Shown here piece after piece: positions 21,893 to 33,479 of a DNA stretch of 64,000 bases; position 1 is the stretch's first letter, and the number at the start of each line of letters is the position of its first letter. A program made the position numbers and the translations under genes. Below the pieces are notes generated by a model. The model was not told where the DNA came from. It was given only the letters and a program-made list of their open reading frames with translations, and searched no databases. This DNA is from Amylostereum areolatum (Eukaryota; Basidiomycota; Agaricomycetes; Russulales; Stereaceae): NCBI GenBank assembly GCA_012932865.1, contig SAXG01000042.1, positions 124,001 to 188,000 on the forward strand, given 5' to 3'.

Positions 21893-24479
21893 ATGTCTGT
21901 AATTTTCCCACTCCTCCCCCCTGCAGATTGCACGTTCAAAGATGCGGTATGTGGCCCTCTTCACTGAAGCCTATCAACGCGTACTAGACGTTCTAAACCC
22001 AACCCCATTGCGTCCTCAGCTTATAGCAGACATTGTCCGAATCCACAGGACACTGCACACGTCCCAGGCACACATGTACATGGAAGGCAAAAAGCTCTAC
22101 ACAGACGACTCCATCATTGTCAGTACTGTATCTTCCGTGGACGACAAATACGTAGAGGTGCGTGCCAGACACTCCTCCATCCTAACTCCTCCGCTCAGAT
22201 GCATTTGAGCAGACTACCCTGGATCGGGCTCGTGAGATAGAAGCGTATCCTGGAACCGGCTACGACGGGGTCACGGACAACATTTCAAGGACTCAAACAG
22301 TTTCTGCTATGGCGCACAGATCACAGATCGCTCCATCTTCTCGCGCGTATGGCTTTCGCGTCGAGGTTAATTGTAATGCTCGTAAGCTTCTGTAGTACTG
22401 TCCCGTATCACTGCACACAGTTCGATGTCATATGTTTTAGGACCATTCTACGCCATCCAAGCAGTAAGCACTCTTCCATCGCTACTAGGAGCCTAGTATC
22501 TTCCGTGGGTATACTCACCTCCGAATACGTCGAAGGTCCTCTCGAAGACGAGGAGAAACCCGCAGGGACAAACATTCGTTATGTCGCTGGATTCAGGTGA
22601 GTATCTGGGACATGTCTACTAGCAGCTCATAATGACCATCGTTGTCATGATCCTTAGGTGTCCGTGAAATGTAGGCTAGCATCGCCGTTAGTATCGACAT
22701 ATTGTCAGCTCATCGACCCGCAGCTGGTTTTACGCGGCGAACTTCGGCTGGTTGAAAGAAAAAAATGTATACAGATGGCCCAGAGAGTACGACGAACAAG
22801 TGCGCCGTCATGCGTGCATGGGAAATGCACCCGGGATAGTTGAACATCGCCTCGCATACAAAGATGGTCAAGCTGTCCGTGAGTAATTTCGCTTGTCAGG
22901 AGCCCACTGCGATTGATAACAAGACGCAGGTGTGCGTCTGTTGAGAGACAGACAAACTGTTTCGATACCGAGATGCTGGGATTTATCGACTAAGACTTAC
23001 AGGGAGGTTGACGTAGAAATTCAATTTGGTCAGGCAACGTCTGTCACTCAGGGTATCGTCGGGGATTGCTGCGATGGATTCTTTGGTTTAGCACCCACCC
23101 GGTATGCACATCGTATGCACGGCGAACCACAAAGCAGTAATTCTCAAAATTGTACAGGTGTCCAGGGATTTTTTACGGATATGGCAGACCGGAGGTTCGT
23201 TTTCCATCGCTGACTTTTGCGTGTGATAAAGTTTAGTTCTCTTTAGACTCTCGTTCAGACAGTGTGGGAAAAGACAGCGGATGCACGGCAAGAAATACTG
23301 GAAGGCTGGAAGGAAAACCTGGCGGACGAGCTGGACGTGCTGAATAGTAAGGGCTCAGACAAGACGGGTAAATCGCGAGAACAGAAACCGGCACAGGAGC
23401 AAGGTAGGACGAAGTGGTGGAAAAAGATGCTACATATCGGCTCCCGGAAGAAGGGCAAGGACTCTGGAGATCGTGAAAAACAGGTCGACGCGCTAATGCA
23501 ACAGAACGATGACATGGTGGAGAATACATCCGTATGTAGTATGTCGCGTATATGCCGTTGCGGAACCTAATCGTATTTTTGTATCAGACGAGGCACTTCT
23601 ACCTCCGTGCTTTGCCGCGGTCATTGGAAGTAATGACCAGCAGAGACGAACATATGTAAGTTTCCTGTTGCTTTCCATCATCCGGCGGAGGATCCTAACT
23701 CGTCAACAAGACAGAGTTTTTTCTGCATTGGTGTCTGGCCTTTGAAACGGGCCCCATCCTGGACGCCCAAAATATTTGTGAACACATTGAATGAGACGAG
23801 GGACCATATATTTCCCTGGCAGGTCGTGGTCCTTCTTATAGAAATCACGCAGCGTGTCGCTGGGTCGGATATACCAGTCGTCGTCTATTCAAGCCGTGAT
23901 CGTGGTCATCCTGCTCCATTCAAGGTAATGCTTGACACAGGTATGTATGTCCGTCGTTTGCTGTCTTCCGTATACCATTACCTCCTACTAAATGCCTCAT
24001 TCTCAATTCCCACGAAGGTGCTGCACACAGTTGGCTCCCCCGGGACATCACGGATGGTATGAAAGGCGTATATGACACCGAGCTGAAGCAATACAAGAGG
24101 CCAAAAGACCACGTCAAGGACCTATTCAGTAAAATGGACCTTAGGATCGTCTTTCGAGGTGTCAACTCCGAGGCTGCGACTCTTTGGATCCCTGCGGTTG
24201 ACTTCATGCTTTATGTATACAATTCTACATCTTCAGATAGTATAAGCCTGCACTGTCCGATCGTCGAGACTTCGTGGGAAGCGGGCGTCTTCGGTGCAGT
24301 GCGTACATCAATTCCTCCTTCTTATTGTACACTCACACCAGACAATGTTGTTTTGACAGAACTTCTTTCGGTCTGTATTTTTTGCGGGGTACGATCCGGA
24401 AGACCCCAACCAAGACCCGTACGTTAAGTTGGCACCCCAGTACCAGAATGAGTCCCAGGATTACACCTTCGTGTCCTAG
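21893..24479 (+). CDS. divergent pepsin-like (A1) aspartic peptidase gene, possibly defective
   Basis: Starts MSVIFPLLPPADCTFKDA and continues through many short exons. N-lobe-like features: RSWFYAANFGWLKEKNVYRW, EHRLAYKDGQAV (flap-like), VDVEIQFGQATSVTQGI and CDGFFGLAPTR. C-lobe-like features: PWQVVVLLIEITQRVAGSDI, then FKVMLDTG with AAHSWLPRDITDGM (second catalytic Asp-Thr-Gly), LWIPAVDFMLYVYNS, and GVFGANFFRSVFFAGYDPED with VKLAPQYQ, which matches the usual C-terminal 'GD-FLR-VYTVFD...VGFAP' block. Oddities: I cannot find a clean N-lobe DTG; a lysine-rich segment (about 23268-23530, KWWKKMLHIGSRKKGKD) lies between the lobes; and near 23790 the frame from FETGPILDAQNI to PWQVV needs a one-base shift. 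Flanked by the two inverted F-box paralogues. Confidence 0.5.
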
Positions 24480-25383
24480 GTCCGCATGTATGATCGCGAT
24501 TCGTTTAGTTTTCGATTACCGGAATTCTTAAGTCGTGGCGCCGGTCTATCATCGTTTCATCGTTCAGGGCATCGCTAGGGAAGAACGCGATTACTGTAAT
24601 CACTTGATCAGCACCACATCAACCTGAACAACATCGACGTACTCAAATACCATCCGTGAATAAATGGCCCTGAACAGGAGTTGCATGACGATGTGGCAAC
24701 GCTGTAGATTCAAAACATTGGCCCGGGCATGCATCATGAGCGAGAAAATACCGTCATACCCATCACTACTGAAGGCGTTCTGACGCAGCGGTTAGGCAGC
24801 GTTGAGATTACATTTCTTTCTAAGTCCCGGATAAGCGCATACATGGACGTGACGAGGAGAGATACTTACAATAGATATACAAGCACGTGACTGTCAGGCA
24901 TACAAGCGAACAACTCCGGCCCGTGTCCCGCTTTCCATATTTCTCCTGGCCTTCAACCAAGCTTGAAGCTTCAGCTCGTCTTTGTCTTCACATAGACTAT
25001 CACTCTCCTTCAAGAGACGGAGAACTGTCTGTCAACATCATCAGTACCTATTATCAAGGGTTGACTTGGCAGGAAGAGGATATCTCGACAGGTGATGAAT
25101 CATGCTCTTATACAAGGCAGTCACCAGTGGTGTGGCGGAATCAGTCAGAATGACGCTCTGACATTGCACCGTTTTTTTTGCCAGCAAGGCCACGCCACCG
25201 TTTCAAGGGACAACTTACTCCAGGCATTAGCCGCAGATGGGCTCGCTCACAAAATTTGTCAGTTCACTCCAAGCGAAGTTGTGCCACCTTACCACGAGAA
25301 GGAGGACAACTCCGAGTCGGTCACGGTGAGTTGTATGTATATGGCTTGTTGTCACTCAATATGAAGCCGAAGCTTCCATTAGA
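24480..25383. other. intergenic space upstream of the second F-box/LRR gene
   Basis: About 900 bases with only short ORFs lacking motifs. It must hold the promoter and perhaps a small first exon of the following F-box paralogue (a GTGAGT donor lies at about 25326 and an acceptor before 25380). No repeat noticed. Confidence 0.35.
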
Positions 25384-27075
25384 CTTGAAATTCTCAACGA
25401 CGATGTCCTGGTTCTTATGGCGTCAGAAGCTCGTCAAAACGGTTCATTGTGTGCTCTCTCCACGACCTGTCGCCGGTGGAGAGCCCTGTCCTCTCCCATC
25501 CTATTTCACAAGGTCGTTATCGGCCGCCCGAATGGGTACGACTCCCGCGATATGCTCAGCGTACCTAAAAGTCTATGCGTATATGTTCGGTACGCGAGCT
25601 CCTTTACTGATTTTCGCGTCTTTCCATTCATATCACATTTTCAGTATTCTCATTCTCCAGGGGTATCTGCCTAAAAATGGGTGGATTGTTGATGCACAAT
25701 TCCTCCTTCGCATACTTCCCGCCATGTGCGTTCTTCACACCGTAATTCTCCGGGACATAACGGGCGAGGTCCCTTGGGAGCTCTTGTCCGCCATATCAAG
25801 TATCCCGTCGTTGCGCGTTGTGGAAATCCTTCGCTCGTCTTGGAAGCCCATACAAGAGGGCGAAGATACGACATCGGCATCCAGCCCCATGTCTCTCGAG
25901 AAGTTCGTGTTTGTTGCAAAATACTGGCGCGAGTGGGATCTATCGCGTGGCAAGGCGCCAGTGAGCGTGTGGAAGGTCGCTCAAGAAGAGTCGAAAATGC
26001 TCGAGCCCTTTTTGTCACGGACCTACACTCATCTCCGTACCCTTCACCTTCAGTCAGAATCTGCGCCGTACTCATGGATGGCATCGCTATCCTGGCCTCA
26101 CCTCCAAGAACTCTTCCTCATCGGCAAGCCTCCCCTGTCCAAATCGTCGATCCTGTCTATCCTTGTCAGCATGCCAAAACCTTCGCACCCAAGTTGATTT
26201 CAAGCTCTCCAGGATGGAAGGTCAAGATCATGAAGTCATTATTCCGAAAGATGCCGTTGTCCCATTACATACGATCATCTCTTTCATCGAGGAGCTCACG
26301 CTGACATATCCAAACCTCGACGACATCTTCTTCGAGCATATTCCCTCCGAGCTTCGCCGTCTCTCGCTTCGTGATTGTCCGCGAAACTACCACTTCATCG
26401 ACCCTGTCTTCACCCCCCATCGATGGGATCTGATATCTCCGATTTCATCCTCAGAGGACCTTCTCAGGATTCTACGTCGGCTTCACCTGCCGCGATTGGA
26501 AGAGCTTGAGATCGTCTACCAGGCAAACGATGACGAACGAGCGCTGTTGGCCCATATTGCTATCTCGTTCCCTCTCCTTAAGCGGCTCGAGCTCTATAGG
26601 TACCGCGGAACAAGTCCGGGGCCTGTTGTCGGTATGTCGCTTCCTGTATCCGTGCCCTGTCGAAATTACGCCTCTGCTGTTCTAGGACATATTCAAGCCC
26701 CTGTCGGCGCTCCCCCATCTGCAGGATGTCCGCGCTTACTTCGAACCCCTCAACGGATTCCACCCTCACACCATCTGGCTCTCGATCCCAGAGACCTCCA
26801 TAGACGAATTACACGCCAATCTTTCCGCTTTCGCGCATGCCCTCTACCCACAGCTCCGCACCGTCGGGCTTTTGGTGCTGCACGAAAGCTCGATCCAGTG
26901 GTGGACGTGGAACATCGAGTATGATCACAGCGGGAGGTTTACCACCCACTTCGTCGACAAGTCTCGCAGTGGAAAGGAATTCGCGTACGGTGATATTGCT
27001 CATGAGGTCGACATGCTGATTACGCTGTATTTAGAGAGGACGAGCGCCTTCCTATCCAGTATTCTCGGACTATAG
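25384..27075 (+). pseudogene. F-box/leucine-rich protein, paralogue 2, frameshifted
   Basis: Clear paralogue of the gene at 19493-21174, on the opposite strand: LEILNDDVLVLMASEARQNG, CALSTTCRRWRALSSPILFH, GYLPKNGWIVDAQFLLRILP, SSIPSLRVVEILRSSWKP and LRTLHLQSESAPYSWMASLS align directly. At 26174-26177 a run of four A after ATGCC throws the frame: reading one A fewer restores MPNLR, which matches the paralogue, and the protein continues FKLSRMEGQDHEVIIPKD to LRRLSLRDCPRNYHFIDPVF. A final intron after GPVV leads to LQDVRAYFEPLNGFHPHTIW and the end YLERTSAFLSSILGL at 27075. Everything else is intact, so this is either a very recent pseudogene or a base-calling error in an A run. The first exon is not resolved. 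Confidence 0.7.
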
Positions 27076-27781
27076 AACACCACTACGCGTGGAACTTGGA
27101 AAGGAGAGGAGGAGTAGCCATTCCCAATGTGTAGAGGTGTGCCAGTGCGTATGCATCATTGTCGGAAGATAACCGCTGTACGTTGTGCACCCAATTGTTA
27201 ACTTCTATCTTCGACGAGCTCTGCCACGATTGATGCTCAGCATACACAAGGACGTATCATCTACGGTGGAAAACAATCTAATTGTCAATAACACGTGCGC
27301 CACAGTGTGAGTAATGCCATAAGCGCCCCAGTGAAATGGACTGCCGGCAAGCGGCTTCAACGGGGCCCCCGATTCTGAATCCCATATTTCTAAATGATGG
27401 TATTGTAGGGCACTCGGCTTAGTTAAACGTCAAAATGCAGTGGTAGTTGCCCGAGAAGAAGTGCTGTCAGCAAGTGCTACTTACCGGCAGTGAATGTTTG
27501 AACTCACAAGTCATCGACCGTCACCGCCACAGCTGGCGTGCCACTGTTCGTGGCCCACCCGGAGAATGACGTGATCCAGTCAAACCCGCTGCAGCCCGCT
27601 GCCCCCATTACGGCGACGACGAGAACACACAGAAGAAGCACCGGAACGACGAGGAGAGCATCATCTGCAAGCATTAGCAGGCTAGCAGCTCTCCACACGT
27701 CGGGGGACGGTTTTGGTAAACTTGACAAAGATCGGGTCACTACCTCCGTTCTCTTTGCCAATCTTGGACTTCTGTGTTCAC
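27076..27781. other. intergenic space
   Basis: About 700 bases between the F-box/LRR paralogue and the short F-box gene. A minus-strand ORF at 27504-27761 includes a hydrophobic run (LLVVPVLLLCVLVVAVMG) but has no start context, exon partner or family motif, so I do not call it a gene. Confidence 0.35.
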
Positions 27782-28519
27782 CTAGCGCCTGTCGACGATG
27801 TATTTTCTGCGGATGTCGAAGTCGTTGAGATAGCAGACCGTAACACGCTCGATATTTTCAGACGATTGATCGGCTGGATGAGGGTCTCCTGAGGTTAGTG
27901 AATGCATTTCAGTCCTAGAATAGGAGGGGGCGTTCAGCTCGAGCAGGCGAGGAATAAAAGATAGAGAATTCGTACCCTCACTCACGGGGGATGACTATGA
28001 GAAGATCTTGCGAAGGATCTATCCATACATCCTTCTCAGGTTCCCACTCTGTCCACGCGAGCATTCGAAAAACGGGCTTCGATACCACGGAGAGGCGTTG
28101 GGGGTTGGTAAGAGTGCAGGTTCGTCCTATGACGATTCCTCCGGAGGTAAGGCATGTCGATCTATTACTCGCAGGAACGATTGCGAGATGTTCCTTGGAC
28201 CAATGGAGGGTACGCCAAGCCGCGTTGTAGTCCTCAAGCTGGCGAGCACGTTCATTGGGGTGGATTGCGCTACGTTGGCCGTCTTGTATTCCAGAGGCAC
28301 GCAGCGCAAGAATATAGCAGATTGTTTGGAGCCTGCGACAAACCTGGGCATAAGCAGTGGGCATCGGGGAGTGAAGAAGTACATGCCGTCGTCGTCCACA
28401 CCAGACGGAGGACTCACCAAAGTGCAAACGACGATAGGATCCAGATTCCAGGCGGGATCCAGACGCTCTACAATGTTTTCGGTTGGAAGTTCGGTGTCCA
28501 GGACCGTGTCCTGCGACAT
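27782..28519 (-). CDS. short F-box family protein, likely truncated
   Basis: The start at 28519 (MSQDTVLDTELPTENIVERL then DPAWNLDPIVVCTL) places an F-box-like segment at the N-terminus. An intron leads to VCRRLQTICYILALRASGIQ, YNAAWRTLHWSKEHLAIVPA, RMLAWTEWEPEKDVW and IDPSQDLLIVIP. A last exon reads GDPHPADQSSENIERVTVCY and ends IRRKYIVDRR at 27782. These signatures match the gene at 15756-17522 (YNATWRTLSWSKEY, VDPSQDLLVLLG, STGEPHVDAL), but this copy stops soon after, lacking the C-terminal half. Probably a truncated paralogue; it could still be expressed. It shares a short divergent promoter region with the DUF2433 gene. Confidence 0.55.
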
Positions 28520-28848
28520 CTGAGTGGTAGAATAGTCGGTAGGTGGGCGGTAATAAATGCCACTTGTTTGTTCGGGTTGCAGACTGGCAGTGAGTAGGTC
28601 GTCGTCATCGTCGCCCACAACGAGCTAGTGCCTTTCGTCGTCGTCCGCGGGTGACGCCCCTGGGAAAAGACCGTGGGAAATAGCGGCGACTGGCGATTCA
28701 GAACGTTCAACGACGCGTCCCGCAACTTGTCCTTCTCCCTCTCCTCCCCGCGCCGCCTCCGCGCTCTCTTCACGCGCGCTCGGTACGCTCTGCTCTCGGC
28801 ATCGACGAACAGTACTTGCTCACCTTCGAGTCACCTAGGTTATCCAAA

Positions 28849-31161
28849 ATGTCTAGCTCACGTCCCGCGTCCACCTCGACCCGTCCCGCCCATTCCCCCA
28901 ACCCCCGCCCGGCGCCCTACCAAGTCAACACGCAGACAAAGCTCATCGACACCGTCCATGGCCGTATCCTTTGTATCGCAGACATCCGTGGCCGTCTTTC
29001 CGCGCTGAATGATCTCGCTCGGGAGGCCAACGCAAAAGCCATCATCCACACTGGAGACTTCGGTCTCTTCGGTGCGTCGCGCATTTTTGTGTCTCGATTC
29101 TTCCAACTGATGCCTTTTTTCCTTGTCGTGGACAGAGGCCTCCAGCATTGAACGCATCCATGACCGCACTCTCCGCCACCTCACCATGTATTCCCCGCTT
29201 ATACCCAGTGCTCAGCGGAACCACCTCCTCTCGCCGGAGCACCCCCCGCAAGTTATCCGTCAGACCCTCACGATATCCATGCTTTCCGAGTTCCCTCTTC
29301 TGTTGGCCGGCCAGATCAAGCTTCAGGTCCCCGTCTTCACCGTTGCCGGCGCTTGCGAGGACGTGCTCGTCCTCGAGCGCTTCCGCAGCGGCGACATCGA
29401 CATCCCCAACCTCCACCTTCTCGACGAGGCCACGACCCGCGTGCTCGACATCGGAGGCGTCAAACTTCGTCTGCTTGGTCTCGGAGGCGCCTTTGTTCCC
29501 CACAAGATGTTCGACAACGGCGACGGGAATGCCACCATCGCCGGCGGCGGCGGCACCGTCTGGACCACCGCCCTTCAAATCGGAGAACTCGTCGACACCG
29601 CCCAGCGCGTGCACGACCCGACCGAGACCCGTCTGCTCGTCACGCACGCCTCTCCCGGCCGGGAGGGCATCCTCGCCAGCCTTGCCCTCGTCGTCAAGGC
29701 CGACCTGACCATCTCCGCGGGCCTCCACTTCCGCTACGCGTCCTCCTGGAACGAATTCAGCGTCCTCGGCGACTTCGACGGCTTCCGCCAGAAGCTCCGC
29801 GCGGGAAAGGACGCGTTCGATCGCGTGTGGGAGTCCGTCAAGACCCAGGTCGACGCCGTCATCGACGACCACCAACGCGTTCTCCTCGACAAGGCTCTCG
29901 CCGTCATCGAGCGGGTGCCGCCTCCCTTGGGCCAGGCTCCTACCGCCGGTGGTGCCCCCGCAGTCGAGGAACCCGCGTGGAAGAACTGCTGGAACTGGAA
30001 CCTGTGCGACGCCGCTTACGGCTCCCTCGTGCTCGACGTGAAGGAGGGGCGTGTCAGCGCGGAGTTGAAGAGCCAAGGTGCGTGCTTTCCACGCTTCGAC
30101 GGCGTCTGTAGGCTCATTCTAGATTAGGGTTTAACTACGCTTATCGTCGCACGGCGACGCCCGGGACCGCGTCCACCCCCACGGCCACGGCTCCGCCGCC
30201 CGCCACTGCCACTCCCGGCGCGACGTTCACCAAGGCGTCCACGCCCGCTCCCCCGCAGAAGCCAACGACGGGACCGTCCACCCCGCCCCCGGAGGCTTCC
30301 GGCACCCAAAGCCCGGTCAAGGTGAACGGCAGCGGGCCCTCTTCGAACAACGCGCCCACGCCCGAAAAGGAGCGGAGCGAGAAGGAGCGGGAGAAGTTCG
30401 AACGCGACAAGGCGAAGAAGAAGGAGAAAAAGGAAGGAGAAAAAGGAGCGTGAGGCGCGGGAGAAGGAGCAGGCTGCGGAGGGTGACAAGGATAAGGAGG
30501 ACGGGGCGGAGGGCAAGGATGACCCCTCCTGCCATGGAGAAAGAGGAGAAGCCCACGCTGCAGGTGCAGCCCGCGCTGCCGACAGACTCGCCAAAGACAG
30601 CGGAGGACGGGCTCATGAGTCCTCGCACGGACAGCACGGGCGCACGCACACCGACGACCAAGCGGCCGCCCCGGAATCCGTGGACGATCTTCGTCAGGCT
30701 GCCCGTGCCCGCGAACGAAACGGAGCTCAGGGACTTTTTCGGGGAGGCAAAATCGGGGGTACGCGTCCTATCGCCCTCCCTTCCTTTGAACTCGAAGGCT
30801 GACGTTCCCTTCAGATCACGCGCGTCAACTTCCCGAGCTCGTTCAGCGGCCGGGAGAGGAAGATCGCGTATGTGGAGTTCGGGGACGAGGACGCGATGAA
30901 GGCCGGGTTAGAGAAGCACGCAGAGGTGCGTTTGGCGTCCACTGATGTTTTTCGCTTGGGATCTATTGACTGACGGATGGACAGAAACTGAACGACGGCG
31001 TTCCGGACGTGAAGCAGGCCGACCAGCCGCGCGAGCATGGCGGATACCGCGGGCGCGGGCGCGGTGGTGGACCGCGGGGCGGGTACGCGGCGAGAGGGTT
31101 TGCGTCTGCGGGGTTGATGCGCGGGGGCGGGCCTGGTGGGAAGCCGAACGGGGATGCGTAA
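28849..31161 (+). CDS. DUF2433 metallophosphoesterase-like protein with RRM and RGG tail
   Basis: The start at 28849 gives MSSSRPASTSTRPAHSPNPR then HGRILCIADIRGRLSALNDL and AIIHTGDFGLFG, followed after an intron by SIERIHDRTLRHLTMYSPLI, FTVAGACEDVLVLERFRSGD, TTRVLDIGGVKLRLLGLGGA and LLVTHASPGREGILASLALV. This is the fungal DUF2433 family, a phosphoesterase fold in which metal-binding positions are altered (DIR for DxH, GACED for GNHE). After an intron at about 30076-30127 comes a Pro/Thr-rich then Lys/Glu-rich linker, and in another frame an RRM-like domain (PWTIFVRLPVPANETELRDF, FSGRERKIAYVEFGDEDAMK) and a glycine/arginine tail (GGYRGRGRGGGPRGGYAARG). Joining linker to RRM needs two frame changes at 30420-30530 or an unrecognised intron. 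Likely binds RNA; activity unknown. Confidence 0.75.
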
Positions 31162-31797
31162 GGGGGGGTTGGGATTTCGTTTCGCTCGTCTTGTCCGCTT
31201 GCTCAAGTCGCTTTTTCTTACTTACTTATGGCCTTATGAGTTTTGCGCTTCGCGATGTATGCTCGCTGGGTGTATGCGCGTTATTAATCTAGTAGGTATG
31301 TTCTGGTGCGAGTTGTATGTGACCCGCCTTGAAGTAACTTTTGTGTCAGTGTATACCGAAGACACTTGCATTCGTTCAACGTCTCGAAGTTCGAAACTCA
31401 ATTTCGTCTTCCTACATAAATGACAGAACCGTCCGAAGATATCTTCCGCACAGCATCGATAAGATTCGATGTCCAGTTTGCAAACGCTCTGAATATCTAA
31501 ATCCCTGCGACAGAGCACCGATGTCTAATCACGTTGACAATGTACGCATGAATTATACAACTAATGTCTGAATGACAGAAAAATAACAGACTACATAACA
31601 ACACCAAAGATTTTAGTAAATGGGGTGTTCAACGTTCAACGTTAACTCAACATTCGTCTCCCTCGGTTCGTCGAAATTGTTCCGTGTGTGGCATGTGCCC
31701 ACTTGTTCAGCAGCTTGACGCTGTAGGCCAGTGAAAGGTTAGACAAAATGATCCTTCGCATGATCTGGCCGAGTAACTCACCTTCGTTTCACATTCT
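31162..31797. other. convergent intergenic space with a duplicated segment
   Basis: Between the DUF2433 gene stop (plus) and the acidic-protein gene stop (minus). It contains the first copy of a segment repeated at 39079 (see 31303-31395). Otherwise AT-richer sequence without motifs. Confidence 0.45.
31303..31395 (+). repeat. duplicated segment, copy 1 (partner at 39079-39172)
   Basis: TGGTGCGAGTTGTA..., then TTTTGTGTC-GTGTA, CGAAGACACTT and ATTCGTTCAAC-TCTCGAAG occur in the same order here and at 39079-39172. Each copy lies just downstream of one copy of the acidic-protein gene, so the two are the ends of one duplicated block. Confidence 0.7.
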
Positions 31798-32890
31798 CTA
31801 AGGCTTCGTAGACCTGCGGAAGAGTTGGACCTGTGATCCATACTTGAGCATTTGAATTTCGTGATGCTTGCCTCTATTCTGCGGCAGGATTGGAGGTGGT
31901 TGTGTACCGTGCTTCTTGAGCCTTCTCTCGTGCTGATGATAGTGAAGAGTTGGTTGGTAGAGGTTTGTTGTGACGACGTCGTGGTCCCATGGAACGTCAT
32001 ACCCTGCAGTCAAGACTCCGTCTATTACCCAGTCCGTAATGGGTTGGGGAGGAGGGTTCGGATTCGGTGGCACGTCAGCTTGCCCATAGTCCCGGACCAG
32101 AATGTGACCAGCATTGGCAGGCTCCATCAGCCAGTGAAGCTCTTCTTGATCGTCCGCATCGTCGTCATCGTCGTCGACCTCCCCCTCCTCCTCGTCCTCG
32201 CCGCCTTCCTCCTCGTTGTCCCCGTCCCGGCCCTCACCCTCCTCGCGGCCATCCTCTCCTTCCTCGTCCTGATATCCATCTTCTTCGCTGTCGTTGTCCT
32301 CGCCCTCGGTATCGGCATTGTAGCCCTCTTCTTCTTCTCCCTCTTCATCATCTTCCTCTTCATATTGTCCATCCTGGTCATCGTCTTCATCGTCTCCGTC
32401 TTCAGGTTCCGGTACGAAAGCATGTTGAACGTAAACGAAGCCCATGCCCCTTTCGGGGCACGTGAAAACGACTCTTAGTTTCAAATCACCTTCGTCATCA
32501 AAACGGTGCACGAGGTAGATGTCTGCTGCTTTTTGCTGTTCCTTTCGTGCGCTCGAGGCACCGAGAAGGCCATAGTATGGTGGCATAGAGACTGGATAAA
32601 GACGACTACACACGATCAGAGATCCGTACACGAGTAAGTTGTGACTAGGATACATTACCTACAGGTATTGCGTTCGGATGCAGCGGTTAGCTCTGGTAGA
32701 CAAACAGTCATATAACAAATATTTGAACGTTGAGGGAGATACTTACCGTTACAGTTTCCGGAAACGTAGAAGACTTGATGCTAGTCCACTGGCAGTCACT
32801 GAAGACAAAAGCACGCGACGATCGGATTGCAATGTGTCGGTGATGAAATGTTGATAGGCTGTAAAGATTCGGGGTAGAAACCCGGCGACT
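31798..32890 (-). CDS. very acidic protein of unknown function, copy 1
   Basis: A multi-exon minus-strand gene. The final large exon reads YPVSMPPYYGLLGASSARKE, ADIYLVHRFDDEGDLKLRVV, CPERGMGFVYVQHAFVPEP, then about 90 residues almost entirely Asp/Glu/Gly, then EELHWLMEPANAGHILVRDY, DVPPNPNPPPQPITDWVIDG, YDVPWDHDVVTTNLYQPTLH and a basic end, FRRSTKP. Upstream, FVFSDCQWTSIKSSTFPETV joins through two short introns (donor after GTAACG at about 32752; a mini-exon LTAASERNTC). The true start is not resolved. The C-terminal part is shared with the broken copy at 39432-39810, including the same stop. The acidic block could suit a histone- or RNA-protein-binding chaperone, but that is a guess; I do not recognise the family. 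Confidence 0.6.
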
Positions 32891-33479
32891 AATCTTGACG
32901 AGTTGAGGGTATGTCGACGACGACAACCTAGATGTGTCGTATCGACTCGGAGATGAGGGGTACTTGGTAGCTGTTAGCACTAGTAGAGAATGGTCAACCC
33001 AGACTCTGCATCTGCTCACAGCCGAGCACGCACCTCTTGGATTTGTCCTCCGAGAGCAGAGAGTAGAGCACGCAGTGATACAATTACCAATAAACCACTG
33101 GCCGAACTGCCTCTATAAAGGCAAAGTTAATGCGAGAGAAGTGTGTCGGCCTGTGCCGGCGCCTTTGGACGATGTCGGAGAACTGAAGCGGTGCCTCCCT
33201 AGTAGCAAGTAGTAGCTGGAAAGGAGGGGAAAACGGGTCGCCAAAGGGTTCACTTCCATTATATGCACTATATACCATCTTTCTCCATTGTGCAGGCTGT
33301 GGGTCACTGTCTCCTCGAAAAGGCGAACAATAGGCAATAATGGATATTGTCGCCGCCCACGTGATCAGATGGAACAAATAAGAGCAAATACGGTGGCAGG
33401 CGTCGGACCTCAGGCGTCCTCCCCCAAAACCATCCACATCCACCACCTCGTATTGGAGCTCTCGCATACCTCTTCCAAG

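Noticed and set aside
29042..30076. 344-codon minus-strand ORF opposite the DUF2433 gene
   Set aside because: Antisense shadow of a GC-rich coding exon; the plus strand has conserved family motifs and the minus translation is Gly/Glu/Arg filler.
29353..30111. 252-codon Arg/His-rich plus-strand ORF
   Set aside because: Out-of-frame reading of the same exon; composition is what a shifted GC-rich frame gives.
31852..32478. Hydrophobic plus-strand ORF (long run of Val/Ile/Leu/Phe)
   Set aside because: Antisense of the Asp/Glu codons in the acidic gene, which read as Val/Leu/Ile/Phe on the other strand; not a membrane protein.
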